From: Edaphosphingomonas laterariae
GTDB lineage: Bacteria; Pseudomonadota; Alphaproteobacteria; Sphingomonadales; Sphingomonadaceae
DNA length: 64,000 nt
Direction of reading: 5' to 3'
Assembly: GCF_900188165.1 (NCBI RefSeq)
Contig: NZ_FZOS01000015.1
Coordinates: forward strand, 1 to 64,000
A model generated the notes under the pieces. That model saw only the letters and a program-made list of their open reading frames with translations, was not told where the DNA came from and did not search any database. Positions 34,438 through 42,996 of the stretch are shown here, piece after piece. Made by a program: the position numbers and the translations under genes. How positions within the stretch are numbered: the stretch's first letter is position 1; every line of letters starts with the position of its first letter.

Positions 34438-35680
34438 AACGCAGCACCTGCACCGGATCGGTTTTGGCCGCGCGCCAGGCCGGGATCAGCGTCGCAAGGA
34501 AGCTCAGCACCAGCGTCAGCGCGATGATCGCGAAGATTTCGAACGGATTGGCCTTGTAAGGCAGTTCCGTCAGGAAGCGGATCGACGGATCCCACAGATT
34601 TTGCCCCGTCACCAGCTGCACGAAATTCACCACCTGCTGCCGGAAGATCGCGGTCACCACGGCGAACAGGATACCCACCAATATCCCGGCCACGCTGATC
34701 GACAGGCCGATGGCGATGAAGATTTTCAGGATCGACCGGCTTGTCGCCCCCATGGTCCGCATGATCGCGATATCGCGCGTCTTCGCCCGCACCAGCATGA
34801 TCAGCGACGACAGGATGTTGAACGCGGCGACCAGCACGATGAAGGCGAGGATGACGAACATCGCCACCCGCTCCACCGCCAGCGCCTCGAACAGCGATGC
34901 GTTCATCTGCCGCCAATCGGTGACGACACCCTGCTGGCCGACATTCACCGCCAGCGGCGCCACGATCGCGCCGACGCGATCGGGATCGGCCGTGTCGATC
35001 TCCACCATCCCCACCGCGTCGCCCAGCATCAGCAGGGTCTGGGCGTCCTCGATCGGCATCAGCACGAACGCCTTGTCATAATCATAGACACCGACTTCGA
35101 AGATGGCGGCCACGGTATAGCTCACGATCCGGGGCACCGTGCCGAACGGCGTCGTCTGCCCCTGCGGGCTGATCAGGCTGATCTGGCCGCCCACCTGCGC
35201 GCCCAGCGCCTCGGCCAGCCGCGAACCGATCGCCACGCTGTCGGCACCGGGCACCAGCGCATTCATGTTGCCGGCGACGACATTGCCCTGGATCGTCGGG
35301 TTGTTGCGGATGTCCGTCACGCGCATCCCGCGCGCAATCACGCCTTCGACCCGACCGTCATAGCTTGCCATCAGCGGCTGTTCGATCAGCGGGGTGGCGC
35401 TCGTCACCCCCGGCGTCGCCTGCGCCTGCGCCACGATCGCCTGCCAGTCCGGCAGCCGCCCGCCATAACCCTGCACGACGGCATGGCCATTGAGGCCGAC
35501 CACCTTGTCGAACAGCTCCGCGCGGAAGCCGTTCATCACGCTCATCACCGTGATCAGCGCCCATACGCCCAGCGTCACGGCGAACAGGCTGATCCCCGCG
35601 ACGATGAAGATGAACCCCTCGCCCTTGCCGGGCAGCAGGTAACGCTTGGCAATCGTTCGCTCGAAGCGGGATAGGATCAT
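34430..35680 (-). CDS. lolC: Lipoprotein-releasing ABC transporter permease (LolC/E)
   Basis: This inner-membrane permease has 416 residues. It has one N-terminal helix ([20 protein letters not shown]), a large periplasmic MacB-PCD-like domain, and three C-terminal helices with the FtsX fold ([20 protein letters not shown]; the stretch near [39 protein letters not shown]). The motif [20 protein letters not shown] is characteristic of LolC/E. Only one permease gene is present, so as in many alphaproteobacteria a single protein probably forms a homodimer with LolD. Confidence 0.93.
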   Translation of the reverse strand: MILSRFERTIAKRYLLPGKGEGFIFIVAGISLFAVTLGVWALITVMSVMNGFRAELFDKVVGLNGHAVVQGYGGRLPDWQAIVAQAQATPGVTSATPLIEQPLMASYDGRVEGVIARGMRVTDIRNNPTIQGNVVAGNMNALVPGADSVAIGSRLAEALGAQVGGQISLISPQGQTTPFGTVPRIVSYTVAAIFEVGVYDYDKAFVLMPIEDAQTLLMLGDAVGMVEIDTADPDRVGAIVAPLAVNVGQQGVVTDWRQMNASLFEALAVERVAMFVILAFIVLVAAFNILSSLIMLVRAKTRDIAIMRTMGATSRSILKIFIAIGLSISVAGILVGILFAVVTAIFRQQVVNFVQLVTGQNLWDPSIRFLTELPYKANPFEIFAIIALTLVLSFLATLIPAWRAAKTDPVQVLRYE

Positions 35681-35745
35681 GCGTGTCGCCCGTCAGCCAT
35701 GCCCGCCGCCCTCGTCCGAATGGATGTCGGGGCGAGCATTAAGGG

Positions 35746-35765
35746 ATCCCGGCTTTCGCCGGGAT
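35746..35765. repeat. REP-like hairpin between proS and lolC
   Basis: ATCCCGGC-TTTC-GCCGGGAT is a perfect 8-bp stem with a four-base loop. Elements of this kind (often continued by GATGAC, as here) are scattered through sphingomonad genomes and may be repeats or terminators. Here it lies downstream of proS on the minus strand, ahead of lolC. Confidence 0.5.
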
Positions 35766-35767
35766 GA

Positions 35768-35797
35768 CCAGAGTGTGCGAAACCAGGGTGTGCGAAA
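35768..35797. repeat. 15-bp tandem repeat, two copies
   Basis: CCAGAGTGTGCGAAA and CCAGGGTGTGCGAAA follow each other directly with one mismatch, ending five bases before the proS stop codon. It looks like a recent local duplication and has no known role. Confidence 0.7.
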
Positions 35798-35801
35798 GGC
35801 G

Positions 35802-37118
35802 TCAAGCCGTCAGCCGCGCCAGCGCGTCTTCGATGGCAAGCTCCACTTTCTCGCCCGACTTGCGGTTCTTGAGCTCGACGACGCCGCGCTCCAGCCCCTT
35901 CGGGCCGATCACCACCTGCCAGGGCAGGCCGATCAGGTCCATCGTCGCGAATTTCGCGCCGCCACGCTCGTCGCGATCGTCATAAAGCACTTCGACGCCG
36001 GCGGCGTTGAGCTTGGCATAGAGATCGTCGGCCGCCGCGGTGCACTTGGCATCGTCGGCGCGCATGTTGATGATTCCCACCTTGTAAGGCGCCACCGCCT
36101 CCGGCCAGATGATGCCGTTATCGTCGTGGCTGGCCTCGATGATCGCCCCCATCAGGCGCGACACGCCGATGCCATAGCTGCCCATGTGCGGAATCACCTC
36201 GCCGCCGTCCGGCCCCTGCACCTTCAGCCCCATCGGTGCCGAATATTTGGTGCCGAAATAGAAGATATGGCCCACTTCCACCCCGCGGGACTGGCGCAGG
36301 TCCGCGCCGATCGCGGCCTCGGCCGCCTCGTCGCGCTTCTCGTCGGTGGCGGCATAATCCGCCGTGTAACCCGAAACGATCTTCTGCAGGCCATCGACAT
36401 CGTCGAAATCGACCGCGGAAAGCTCGGCCGGCTTCTCCCAGTTCGAATGGTAGAAGACCTCGCTCTCGCCGGTCGGCGCCAGCACGATGAACTCGTGGCT
36501 CAGATCGCCGCCGATCGGCCCGGTATCGGCCTGCATCGGGATCGCGCGCAGGCCCATGCGGGCATAGGTGTTCAGATAGGCCACGAACATCCGGTTATAG
36601 CTGTGGCGCGCGCCGGCTTCGTCCATGTCGAAGCTGTAGGCGTCCTTCATCAGGAATTCGCGGCCACGCATCACGCCGAAACGGGGGCGCACCTCGTCGC
36701 GGAACTTCCACTGGATGTTGTAAAGCGTGCGCGGCAGATCGCGATAGCTCTTGGCGGAATCGCGAAAGATCGCGGTGATCACCTCTTCGGCGGTCGGGCC
36801 GAACAGGATTTCGCGCTCGTGCCGGTCCTTGATGCGGAGCATCTCCGCGCCATAATCGTCATAGCGGCCCGATTGGCGCCACAGATCGGCCGACTGGATG
36901 GTCGGCATAAGAAGCTCGACGGCGCCGGCGCGGTCCTGCTCCTCGCGCACGATCTGTTCGATCTTGCGGAGCACGCGATAGCCCAGCGGCAGCCAGGCAT
37001 AGATGCCGGCGGCCGTCTGGCGGATCAGCCCCGCGCGGAGCATCAGCTTGTGGCTGACGATCTGGGCGTCAGCGGGCGATTCCTTCATGACGGGAATGAA
37101 ATGGCGGGAGAGGCGCAT
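35802..37118 (-). CDS. proS: Proline--tRNA ligase
   Basis: This class II synthetase of 438 residues charges tRNA-Pro. Motif 1 lies in [20 protein letters not shown], motif 2 in [20 protein letters not shown], and motif 3 in [16 protein letters not shown]; the anticodon-binding domain follows at the C terminus. It is the short alphaproteobacterial type: the editing (INS) domain present in Escherichia coli ProS between motifs 2 and 3 is missing. It is upstream of lolCD on the same strand with a hairpin and tandem repeat between. Confidence 0.95.
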   Translation of the reverse strand: MRLSRHFIPVMKESPADAQIVSHKLMLRAGLIRQTAAGIYAWLPLGYRVLRKIEQIVREEQDRAGAVELLMPTIQSADLWRQSGRYDDYGAEMLRIKDRHEREILFGPTAEEVITAIFRDSAKSYRDLPRTLYNIQWKFRDEVRPRFGVMRGREFLMKDAYSFDMDEAGARHSYNRMFVAYLNTYARMGLRAIPMQADTGPIGGDLSHEFIVLAPTGESEVFYHSNWEKPAELSAVDFDDVDGLQKIVSGYTADYAATDEKRDEAAEAAIGADLRQSRGVEVGHIFYFGTKYSAPMGLKVQGPDGGEVIPHMGSYGIGVSRLMGAIIEASHDDNGIIWPEAVAPYKVGIINMRADDAKCTAAADDLYAKLNAAGVEVLYDDRDERGGAKFATMDLIGLPWQVVIGPKGLERGVVELKNRKSGEKVELAIEDALARLTA

Positions 37119-37527
37119 GGTTATCCTGATCCGAATGGTCTGGCCCCGGCTCTAAAGATGCGCTGGCGATCCGGCAACAAGGATACTCTGTTGCGGATAA
37201 GGCACAGCCCCGTCGCTTTCTCCGGCAAAAGTCCCAAAGCCCGGTGACAGGCCAGGGCTTTGCGCTTACCAATCCCCTTACGAATTACAGGCAAAATGGC
37301 CGTGGTTCGGGGAGGACATGTGGTGTCCCGCAGCTCGTTTAAGGGGACGATCTGTGTGAGGGCCCCAGGTCCCCAAGGGGGGTGACGATTTCGTCACGGG
37401 CGCCCGGGTTGCTTCGGCAATCCGGGCGTTTCGTTTATGGCCGATGCGGCGGCGTTGAGCGTCGCCCTGCCCGCCCCGCGAACCTTGGCCGCGCCCACGC
37501 GTTTCTTTCCCGACAAGGAGACGCACG
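37119..37527. other. 409-base gap: proS leader, then a transcript-like region with terminator
   Basis: The proS-proximal part contains GCAACA facing TGTTGC (37174-37194), a hairpin in the proS leader on the minus strand. The plus-strand part from about 37260 leads into two hairpins and a strong terminator (37401-37436). No conserved protein is seen, but a 29-codon frame at 37296-37385 ends at the terminator, and GGGGAGG near 37310 could serve an internal GTG of that frame. A small RNA or leader peptide is possible. Confidence 0.4.
37382..37436 (+). terminator. Double hairpin with UUCG terminator
   Basis: The first hairpin is GTGACG-ATTT-CGTCAC (37382-37397). Directly after it comes a 12-bp stem CGCCCGGGTTGC closed by a TTCG tetraloop (37401-37428) and then TTTCGTTT. 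On the plus strand this is a strong intrinsic terminator, yet no recognised plus-strand gene lies before it: proS runs the other way. It therefore marks the end of an unannotated transcript. Confidence 0.75.
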
Positions 37528-37644
37528 ATGGCCAGCCAACCCCCGATCCCGGAAACGCCGGGCGAATTTCCCGCCGATCCGCCGGTGCCCTCGCCTACCG
37601 ATCCGATGCCGTCGAAGCCGACCGATCCGGTCAGGCACGGGTGA
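37528..37644 (+). CDS. 38-residue Pro-rich small protein, function unknown
   Basis: This ORF of 38 codons has an excellent AAGGAG seven bases before ATG 37528. The product is MASQPPIPETPGEF followed by repeated Pro-rich units (PADPPVP, SPTDPMP, SKPTDP) and ends RHG. There is no signal peptide or membrane segment. A terminator hairpin lies about 90 bases upstream, so it has its own promoter, and it is convergent with the DUF4169 gene. I do not recognise a family; the ribosome binding site and clean frame are the reasons for calling it. Confidence 0.55.
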   Translation: MASQPPIPETPGEFPADPPVPSPTDPMPSKPTDPVRHG

Positions 37645-37673
37645 TCCACCGCGCCCGGCCGCGCAATCCGGGT

Positions 37674-37847
37674 CTATTTGCGCTCGGCGCCGTCCAGTCG
37701 GGCCTTCATCCGCGCCTGTTCCGACGCCTCGAGCGCCTTTTGCCCCTTCGTCCGGCCAAATCGCACGCGGTTCTCCGCCGCTCTGGTTTCGGCGTCGGTA
37801 CGTGCCTTGGCCTTGCGCGCGAGGCGGAGATTGATGACGTCACCCAT
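37674..37847 (-). CDS. DUF4169 family small protein
   Basis: This 57-residue basic, helical protein starts MGDVINLRLARKAKAR and has FGRTKGQKALEASEQAR before ending LDGAERK. That pattern (INLR, RFGRTK) is the DUF4169 family of alphaproteobacteria, of unknown function. High Arg/Lys and Ala content suggests a nucleic-acid or ribosome contact, but this is a guess. A longer frame on the same strand exists but lacks family similarity upstream of this ATG. Confidence 0.8.
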   Translation of the reverse strand: MGDVINLRLARKAKARTDAETRAAENRVRFGRTKGQKALEASEQARMKARLDGAERK

Positions 37848-37925
37848 CGGCCGACCATGCCCTTCCCGGCACGCGAAGTCGATCCCGGGCATGACGCGCG
37901 GCCAAGGATAGGTTAGGGGGCCGGG

Positions 37926-38600
37926 ATGAATGCCTCCGACTTTCCCCAATGGATCACATCCACGCTCGGCCATGCGCCGCGTGATCCCGCGCTTTTCCAG
38001 CGCGCGCTGACCCATGGCAGCCTCAGCGGCGCCAGCTATGAACGGCTCGAATTTCTGGGCGATCGCGTCCTCGGCCTGATCGCCGCCGCCTGGCTTTACG
38101 AACGCTTCCCCGACGAGCCCGAAGGCGCCCTGTCCCGCCGGATCAACACGCTCGTCAGTCGCGAAACCTGTGCGGAGGTCGGGCGTGCGCTCGGCGTGCC
38201 CGGCTGGCTCCGGCTCGGCAAGCAGGCGCGCGACGACGGCGCGGTCAACAGCGACAATGTCGTCGGCGATGCGGTGGAGGCGCTGATCGGCGCGCTCTAT
38301 CTCGAAGCCGGGCACGATGCCGCCACCGCCTTCGTGCGCCGCGTCTGGGCGCCGTTCGTCGATGGCCAGCGCGCCGCCCCCCGCCACCCCAAATCGGCGT
38401 TGCAGGAATGGGCCGCCGCCAATCGCTGCCGCCCACCCGTCTACACGCTCGCCGGCCGCACCGGCCCGCACCACGCCCCCCGCTTTACCGTTTCGGTGGA
38501 ACTGCCCGGCCGCGCCGGCGCCGAGGCCAGCGCCGAAGGCACGTCGAAGCAGGAAGCCGAAACCGCCGCCGCCAAGGCGCTACTGGAGAAATTGTCATGA
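37926..38600 (+). CDS. rnc: Ribonuclease III
   Basis: This endonuclease (224 residues) cleaves double-stranded RNA in rRNA and mRNA processing. The signature is YERLEFLGDRVLGL, with Arg where many members have Ala or Ser; the second catalytic site is NVVGDAVEALIGALYLEAG with the Asp and Glu. The C-terminal dsRNA-binding domain runs from about HPKSALQEWAAANRC to KQEAETAAAKALLEKL. Its stop overlaps the era start as ATGA, the classic rnc-era pair. Confidence 0.95.
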   Translation: MNASDFPQWITSTLGHAPRDPALFQRALTHGSLSGASYERLEFLGDRVLGLIAAAWLYERFPDEPEGALSRRINTLVSRETCAEVGRALGVPGWLRLGKQARDDGAVNSDNVVGDAVEALIGALYLEAGHDAATAFVRRVWAPFVDGQRAAPRHPKSALQEWAAANRCRPPVYTLAGRTGPHHAPRFTVSVELPGRAGAEASAEGTSKQEAETAAAKALLEKLS

Positions 38601-39517
38601 TCGCCCCGCACCCCGAAGGCGGCGCCCCGGAACGCTGCGGCCTGGTCGCCGTGGTCGGCGCGCCCAATGCGGGCAAGTCCACCCTCGTCAACGCGCTCGT
38701 CGGCCAGAAGGTCGCGATCGTCAGCCCCAAGGCACAGACGACGCGCGTCCGCCTGATGGGTATCGCGATCGAAGGCGAAAGCCAGATCCTGCTCGTCGAT
38801 ACGCCCGGCATCTTCGAAGCCCGCCGCCGGCTCGATCGGGCGATGGTGGCGGCCGCCTGGGGCGGCGCCGCCGATGCGGACCTGATCGCGCTGGTGATCG
38901 ATGCCAAGGCCGGCATGAAGGCGAAGATCGAAGGGCTGGTCGAAACCCTGAAGGATCGCCGCGAACCCAAGATCGTGGTCCTCAACAAGGTCGATATCAC
39001 GCCAAAGGAAAAGCTGCTCGAACTCGCCGTCGGGCTGCAACAGGCGCTGGAGCCGGAAGCGATCTTCATGGTCAGCGCCGGCACGGGTGACGGCATCGCC
39101 GATCTCAAGACCCATCTGGCGAAGCGCATGCCCGAAGGCCCGTGGCACTTCCCCGAAGATCAGGTGTCCGACGCGACCGACCGGATGCTCGCCGCCGAAG
39201 TGACGCGCGAACAGCTCTATCACCAGCTTCACGCCGAACTGCCTTATGACAGCGCGATCGAGACCGAAAAATATGAGGAGCGCAAGGACGGCACCGTCGC
39301 CATCCACCAGCAGATCCTTGTCGCCCGCGAAACGCAGAAAGCGATCGTGCTCGGCAAGCGGGGCGCCCGGCTCAAGGAAATCGGCAGCCGCGCGCGTGAG
39401 GAGCTGAGCGAACTGCTCGGCCGCAAGGTCCACCTCTTCCTTCACGTCAAGGTGAAGCCCAATTGGGAGGAAGATCGCAGCCTCTACCGCGAGATCGGGC
39501 TCGACTGGGTGGATTGA
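38597..39517 (+). CDS. era: GTPase Era
   Basis: This ribosome-assembly GTPase of about 306 residues binds the 3' end of 16S rRNA. G1 is GAPNAGKST, the switch region TTRVRLMG, G3 DTPG, and G4 NKVD. The C-terminal KH domain is visible as VLGKRGARLKEIGSRAREEL and KVHLFLHVKVKPNW. It begins at an ATGA overlap with rnc, and coupled translation is expected. A longer frame upstream is out of keeping with the family. Confidence 0.95.
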   Translation: MIAPHPEGGAPERCGLVAVVGAPNAGKSTLVNALVGQKVAIVSPKAQTTRVRLMGIAIEGESQILLVDTPGIFEARRRLDRAMVAAAWGGAADADLIALVIDAKAGMKAKIEGLVETLKDRREPKIVVLNKVDITPKEKLLELAVGLQQALEPEAIFMVSAGTGDGIADLKTHLAKRMPEGPWHFPEDQVSDATDRMLAAEVTREQLYHQLHAELPYDSAIETEKYEERKDGTVAIHQQILVARETQKAIVLGKRGARLKEIGSRAREELSELLGRKVHLFLHVKVKPNWEEDRSLYREIGLDWVD

Positions 39518-39539
39518 TCCCGCAACCCGGCGAAGGGCG

Positions 39540-40298
39540 TCAGTAACTGACGCCCTTTTCCGTATATTCGATCCTGATCCGCACCCACACGCCGATCTGC
39601 GGTCGCCCGCCGATCCGGGGAGGCAGCACGCGGAACTGCCACGCCGCCTGGCGGACCGCACTCGCGAAACCGGAACCCGCCGGATATTGCCCGATTTCCT
39701 GGCAATCCTCGACGCGGAAGCCCTTGGCGGTGCGGCACGCAACCATGCCCCAGCCCACGCGCGGGGCGCTGGACGGCATATAGGCCGCAAGCTCCGCATG
39801 GCTCGGCGGGCGATACCAGTCGGCGTTGAACAATGTCTCGCCGTTAAAGCTGCCGACGCCAGTGCCCGATCCGCCGGCCGCGGCACTTGCCTGCGCATCG
39901 CCCTCACCCCCCTCGCTCGATCGCGAACGGCGCGGCATCTTGCTGATATCGGCGGCGGCGAACTCCTCGCTGGTCAGCGGCACCACCTTGGCCCAGATGC
40001 CGATATCTTTCGACAGCGGCGCCTTTTCGGCCGTCACCTCGGATGGCTTGGGCTGCCGCGTCACCCGCTCGACCCGCTTTTCCTGGGTCGCGGTCTTTTC
40101 CACCTCCGCCTTGGGCGCGGGGATCAGTTCCACGACCAGCGGGCCGCCGGGCATGCTCCGCAGAAGCGGCTCGGGGGCGAAACGCAGCAGCAGGAACAGC
40201 AGCAGCGCATGGAGCAGAACGACGAACACAAGCGCCGACGCCCGTCGCCCCGATGCGCCCCGCAGATCCGATACCCAGGATGAAAGCGCCAAACGCAT
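39540..40298 (-). CDS. TonB-like periplasmic protein with C-terminal domain
   Basis: This protein has 252 residues: a short cytoplasmic start, one membrane helix (LVFVVLLHALLLFLLLRF), a linker rich in charged residues and Gly/Ser, and a C-terminal domain with PAGSGFASAVRQAAWQFRVL and GVWVRIRIEYTEKG, which resembles the TonB C-terminal fold. No ExbB/ExbD or receptor gene is close. It may be a TonB-type energy transducer or an envelope protein that uses the same fold. It is convergent with era, 22 bases apart. Confidence 0.65.
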   Translation of the reverse strand: MRLALSSWVSDLRGASGRRASALVFVVLLHALLLFLLLRFAPEPLLRSMPGGPLVVELIPAPKAEVEKTATQEKRVERVTRQPKPSEVTAEKAPLSKDIGIWAKVVPLTSEEFAAADISKMPRRSRSSEGGEGDAQASAAAGGSGTGVGSFNGETLFNADWYRPPSHAELAAYMPSSAPRVGWGMVACRTAKGFRVEDCQEIGQYPAGSGFASAVRQAAWQFRVLPPRIGGRPQIGVWVRIRIEYTEKGVSY

Positions 40299-40399
40299 CG
40301 CAGCGCTGACTACAGCGCGCGCGACGGCCGGGCAACGGGGCCCTGCACGGAAAGCAAGGTCACCCGTCGCAAATCATCTTTGGCGCAGCCGGTTTCCAA

Positions 40400-41599
40400 C
40401 TATCGCCGGAATTCGCCGACCAGCTCGACATGGGTCGACCAGCGGAACTGCCCAATCGGCATGATCCGCACCAGTTCATAACCTTCCGCGATCAACTCCT
40501 TGGCATCGCGGGCGAAAGTGTGCGGGTTGCAGGACACATAAGCGATACGCGGCACGCCCGAAAGCGCCAGTTCCTGCGCCTGTTCGATCGCACCGGCGCG
40601 CGGCGGATCGAGCACCACGGCATCGAAGCGCGACAGATCCTTGGCATCCACCGGCCGACGGAACAGATCGCGATGCTCCACCATTACGGGGCGCCCCGCC
40701 CGCGCCGCCGCGCCCTTCAGCGCCATGGCGGGATCGCGGGCGCCTTCGGCCGCATAGACCTTCGCCCGCTCGGCCAGTGGCAATGCAAAGGTGCCGATTC
40801 CCGCGAACAGGTCCGCCACGAAGGCCGCATCGCCCACGATCCGGCGCACCTCGGCCAGCAGTGCCGCCTCGCCATCGGCCGTCGCCTGCAGGAATCCGCC
40901 GATCGGCAAGGGCACGGCAACCCCGCCCACCGTCGCCGTCGCCGGTCCCGGCTCCCAACGGACCTGCGGCCCGTCGCCCTCGTCGATCGCCAGCCGTGCC
41001 AGCTTGTGGGTCTGCGCGAATTCGGTCAGCGCTTCCGCGGCGGCCAGCCCTTCGGCCTCCACCTTCTCCAGCAGAACATCGACGCCCTGGTCGGTCAGCG
41101 TCAGTTGAACGCCCGCAGCCCGGCGGTCGCGGACCATGCCGGCCAGCAGCAGGCGCAGCGGCGCGACCAGCGCGAACAATTCGGGCGCCAGCACCTCGCA
41201 CTGCTTCAGGTCGATGATGCGGTGGCTCTGCCCTTCGTTGAAGCCGAGCACGATGCGCTTGCCCTGCTTTTCGGCCCGCATCGTCGCCCGGCGTCGGGCC
41301 AGCGGCGGCGAAAGGTGCGGCAGCCCCATCGGCGGCAACTCCACGCCCTGCGCGCGCAGCGATCCGCTGATCCGGCTGATCACGAAATCGGAATAAGCCT
41401 CGTCATCGACATGCTGGAGCTCGCAGCCGCCGCAACGCGGAAAATGGCGGCAGGGCGGCTCCACATGCTGCGGGCCCGGCGTGATGGTGCCATCCTCCGC
41501 CACCATGTCGCCCGGCGCGGTCAGCGGCACGTGGCGGCCGCCCGCCGTCACCCCGTCACCCTTGCCGGCAAGACGGACGATCAGTTCGCTCTTGCTCAT
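40400..41599 (-). CDS. 23S rRNA m5U methyltransferase-type class I SAM enzyme (RlmC/RlmD-like)
   Basis: This protein (about 399 residues) belongs to the RumA/TrmA family. Instead of a full TRAM domain the start is short ([20 protein letters not shown]); the [4Fe-4S] Cys cluster appears as CRHFPRCGGCELQHV plus a later Cys in KQCEVLAPE. The SAM domain has ADLFAGIGTFALPLA, the catalytic loop VVLDPPRAG, and the nucleophile Cys in YVSCNPHTFARD. The target uridine cannot be assigned. Its ATGA start overlaps the NAD(P)HX enzyme gene. Confidence 0.9.
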   Translation of the reverse strand: MSKSELIVRLAGKGDGVTAGGRHVPLTAPGDMVAEDGTITPGPQHVEPPCRHFPRCGGCELQHVDDEAYSDFVISRISGSLRAQGVELPPMGLPHLSPPLARRRATMRAEKQGKRIVLGFNEGQSHRIIDLKQCEVLAPELFALVAPLRLLLAGMVRDRRAAGVQLTLTDQGVDVLLEKVEAEGLAAAEALTEFAQTHKLARLAIDEGDGPQVRWEPGPATATVGGVAVPLPIGGFLQATADGEAALLAEVRRIVGDAAFVADLFAGIGTFALPLAERAKVYAAEGARDPAMALKGAAARAGRPVMVEHRDLFRRPVDAKDLSRFDAVVLDPPRAGAIEQAQELALSGVPRIAYVSCNPHTFARDAKELIAEGYELVRIMPIGQFRWSTHVELVGEFRR

Positions 41600-42996
41600 G
41601 CGCACACCGCCAGTGAAGCCGCGAGATGCGCGGGCAGATCATCCGCGATCAACCCCGCGCCCGCGCGTTCCGCCGCATCGCCATGCAGCCACAAGGCCGC
41701 CTGCGCGGCCGTAAACGGATCGAGCCCACGGGCGATCATCGCCCCCATGATCCCCGCCAGCACGTCGCCGGTGCCGGCACTGGCCAGCCATGCCGGCGCG
41801 GCAGCGGCCACGGCAACCCGCCCATCGGGATGGGCGACCACGCTGTCGGCGCCCTTCAGAACCACCACGGCCCCGCTCCTCGCCGCCGCATCGCGCGCGC
41901 GATCGATCTTGCTGCCCGCCGGCTCCCCGAACAGCCGGCGAAATTCGCCTTCATGCGGTGTCAGCACCGCCGGCACGGCAAGGCGGCGAAGATGCGAAAG
42001 CCCCCCATCGGCCAGCAGCGCCAGCCCGTCGGCGTCGATCACCAGCGGATGCCCGGCGCCCAGCGCGGCGCGCAACCGGCGGCGCGCGCCGGCATCGCGG
42101 CCCAGCCCCGGCCCGATCACCACCGCGCCCGTCCGCGTATCGGCCAGCGCCTCCGCCTCGTCACGGCGGACCAGCGCATGCGGCCCGCCCGAACCTTCGC
42201 CGGTCAGCACGACATAGCCGGCACCCGCCCGCTGCGCGGCCATCGCCGCCAGCAGGCTCGCGCCGGGCATCGCGCCGCCGATCACCGTCACCAGCCCGCG
42301 CGTATATTTATGATCGGCGGCACCCGGCGCGGCGAGGTGCGGACGCGCCACTTCCCATGCCTTCGCGTGCGCCGCCAGCCCGATATCGGCCACCGCCACG
42401 CGCCCGCAGCGGCTGGCCGCCGGCTGCAACAGGTGGGCGGGCTTCAGCGCGCCCAGCGCCACCGTCAGGTCGAAATGCGGCACCGCCGACAGCAAAGCCC
42501 CGCTGTCGGTTTCCACCCCGCTCGGCAGGTCGATCGCGATCCGCAGCTTCGCCGCCACTGCCAGCCGCGCCACATGATGCACCAGTTCGTCGTCGAGCGC
42601 GCGCGCCAGCCCCGTGCCGAACAGTCCGTCGATCAGCAAGGGCGCGGGCCGCGCGCCGGCAATCGGCTCCACCGGGCCGTCCCACCGCGCGCGCATCACC
42701 TTCGCCGCCTCGGTGCGCGGCTCGCCGGCCGTCGCCACGCGGACATGCACGCCGCGTTCGGCCAGATGGCGCGCGACGACATAACCGTCGCCGCCATTAT
42801 TGCCCGGCCCGCACAGGATCAGCGTGGGCGGCATCGCGGCAAAGCGCCACGCGGCCTCCGCCACGGCCGCGCCCGCTTTCTCCATCAGGTCGATCACGGG
42901 CGTGCCAGCGGCGAAGATCGCCTCCTCCGCCGCGCGCGTCTCGGCCGCCGTCAGGATCGGGCGACCGATCACGGGTTCAGATGTCGGCAAAGACAT
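41596..42996 (-). CDS. nnr: Bifunctional NAD(P)H-hydrate epimerase / ADP-dependent dehydratase
   Basis: This metabolite-repair enzyme has about 466 residues. The N-terminal YjeF epimerase domain shows [18 protein letters not shown] and [11 protein letters not shown]. The C-terminal ribokinase-like dehydratase (CARKD) domain shows [50 protein letters not shown], and NaxAGTGD-type [17 protein letters not shown]. Together they restore hydrated NADH or NADPH. ATG 42996 lies 20 bases inside the end of ilvD; the downstream methyltransferase overlaps its stop, so these three form an operon. Confidence 0.93.
   Translation of the reverse strand: MSLPTSEPVIGRPILTAAETRAAEEAIFAAGTPVIDLMEKAGAAVAEAAWRFAAMPPTLILCGPGNNGGDGYVVARHLAERGVHVRVATAGEPRTEAAKVMRARWDGPVEPIAGARPAPLLIDGLFGTGLARALDDELVHHVARLAVAAKLRIAIDLPSGVETDSGALLSAVPHFDLTVALGALKPAHLLQPAASRCGRVAVADIGLAAHAKAWEVARPHLAAPGAADHKYTRGLVTVIGGAMPGASLLAAMAAQRAGAGYVVLTGEGSGGPHALVRRDEAEALADTRTGAVVIGPGLGRDAGARRRLRAALGAGHPLVIDADGLALLADGGLSHLRRLAVPAVLTPHEGEFRRLFGEPAGSKIDRARDAAARSGAVVVLKGADSVVAHPDGRVAVAAAAPAWLASAGTGDVLAGIMGAMIARGLDPFTAAQAALWLHGDAAERAGAGLIADDLPAHLAASLAVCA

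Noticed and set aside
37119-37300. 6S RNA, SRP RNA or tmRNA in the proS upstream gap
   Set aside because: None of the conserved cores (SRP GGAAGC, tmRNA tag frame, 6S closing stem) are visible. Only the terminator supports a transcript.
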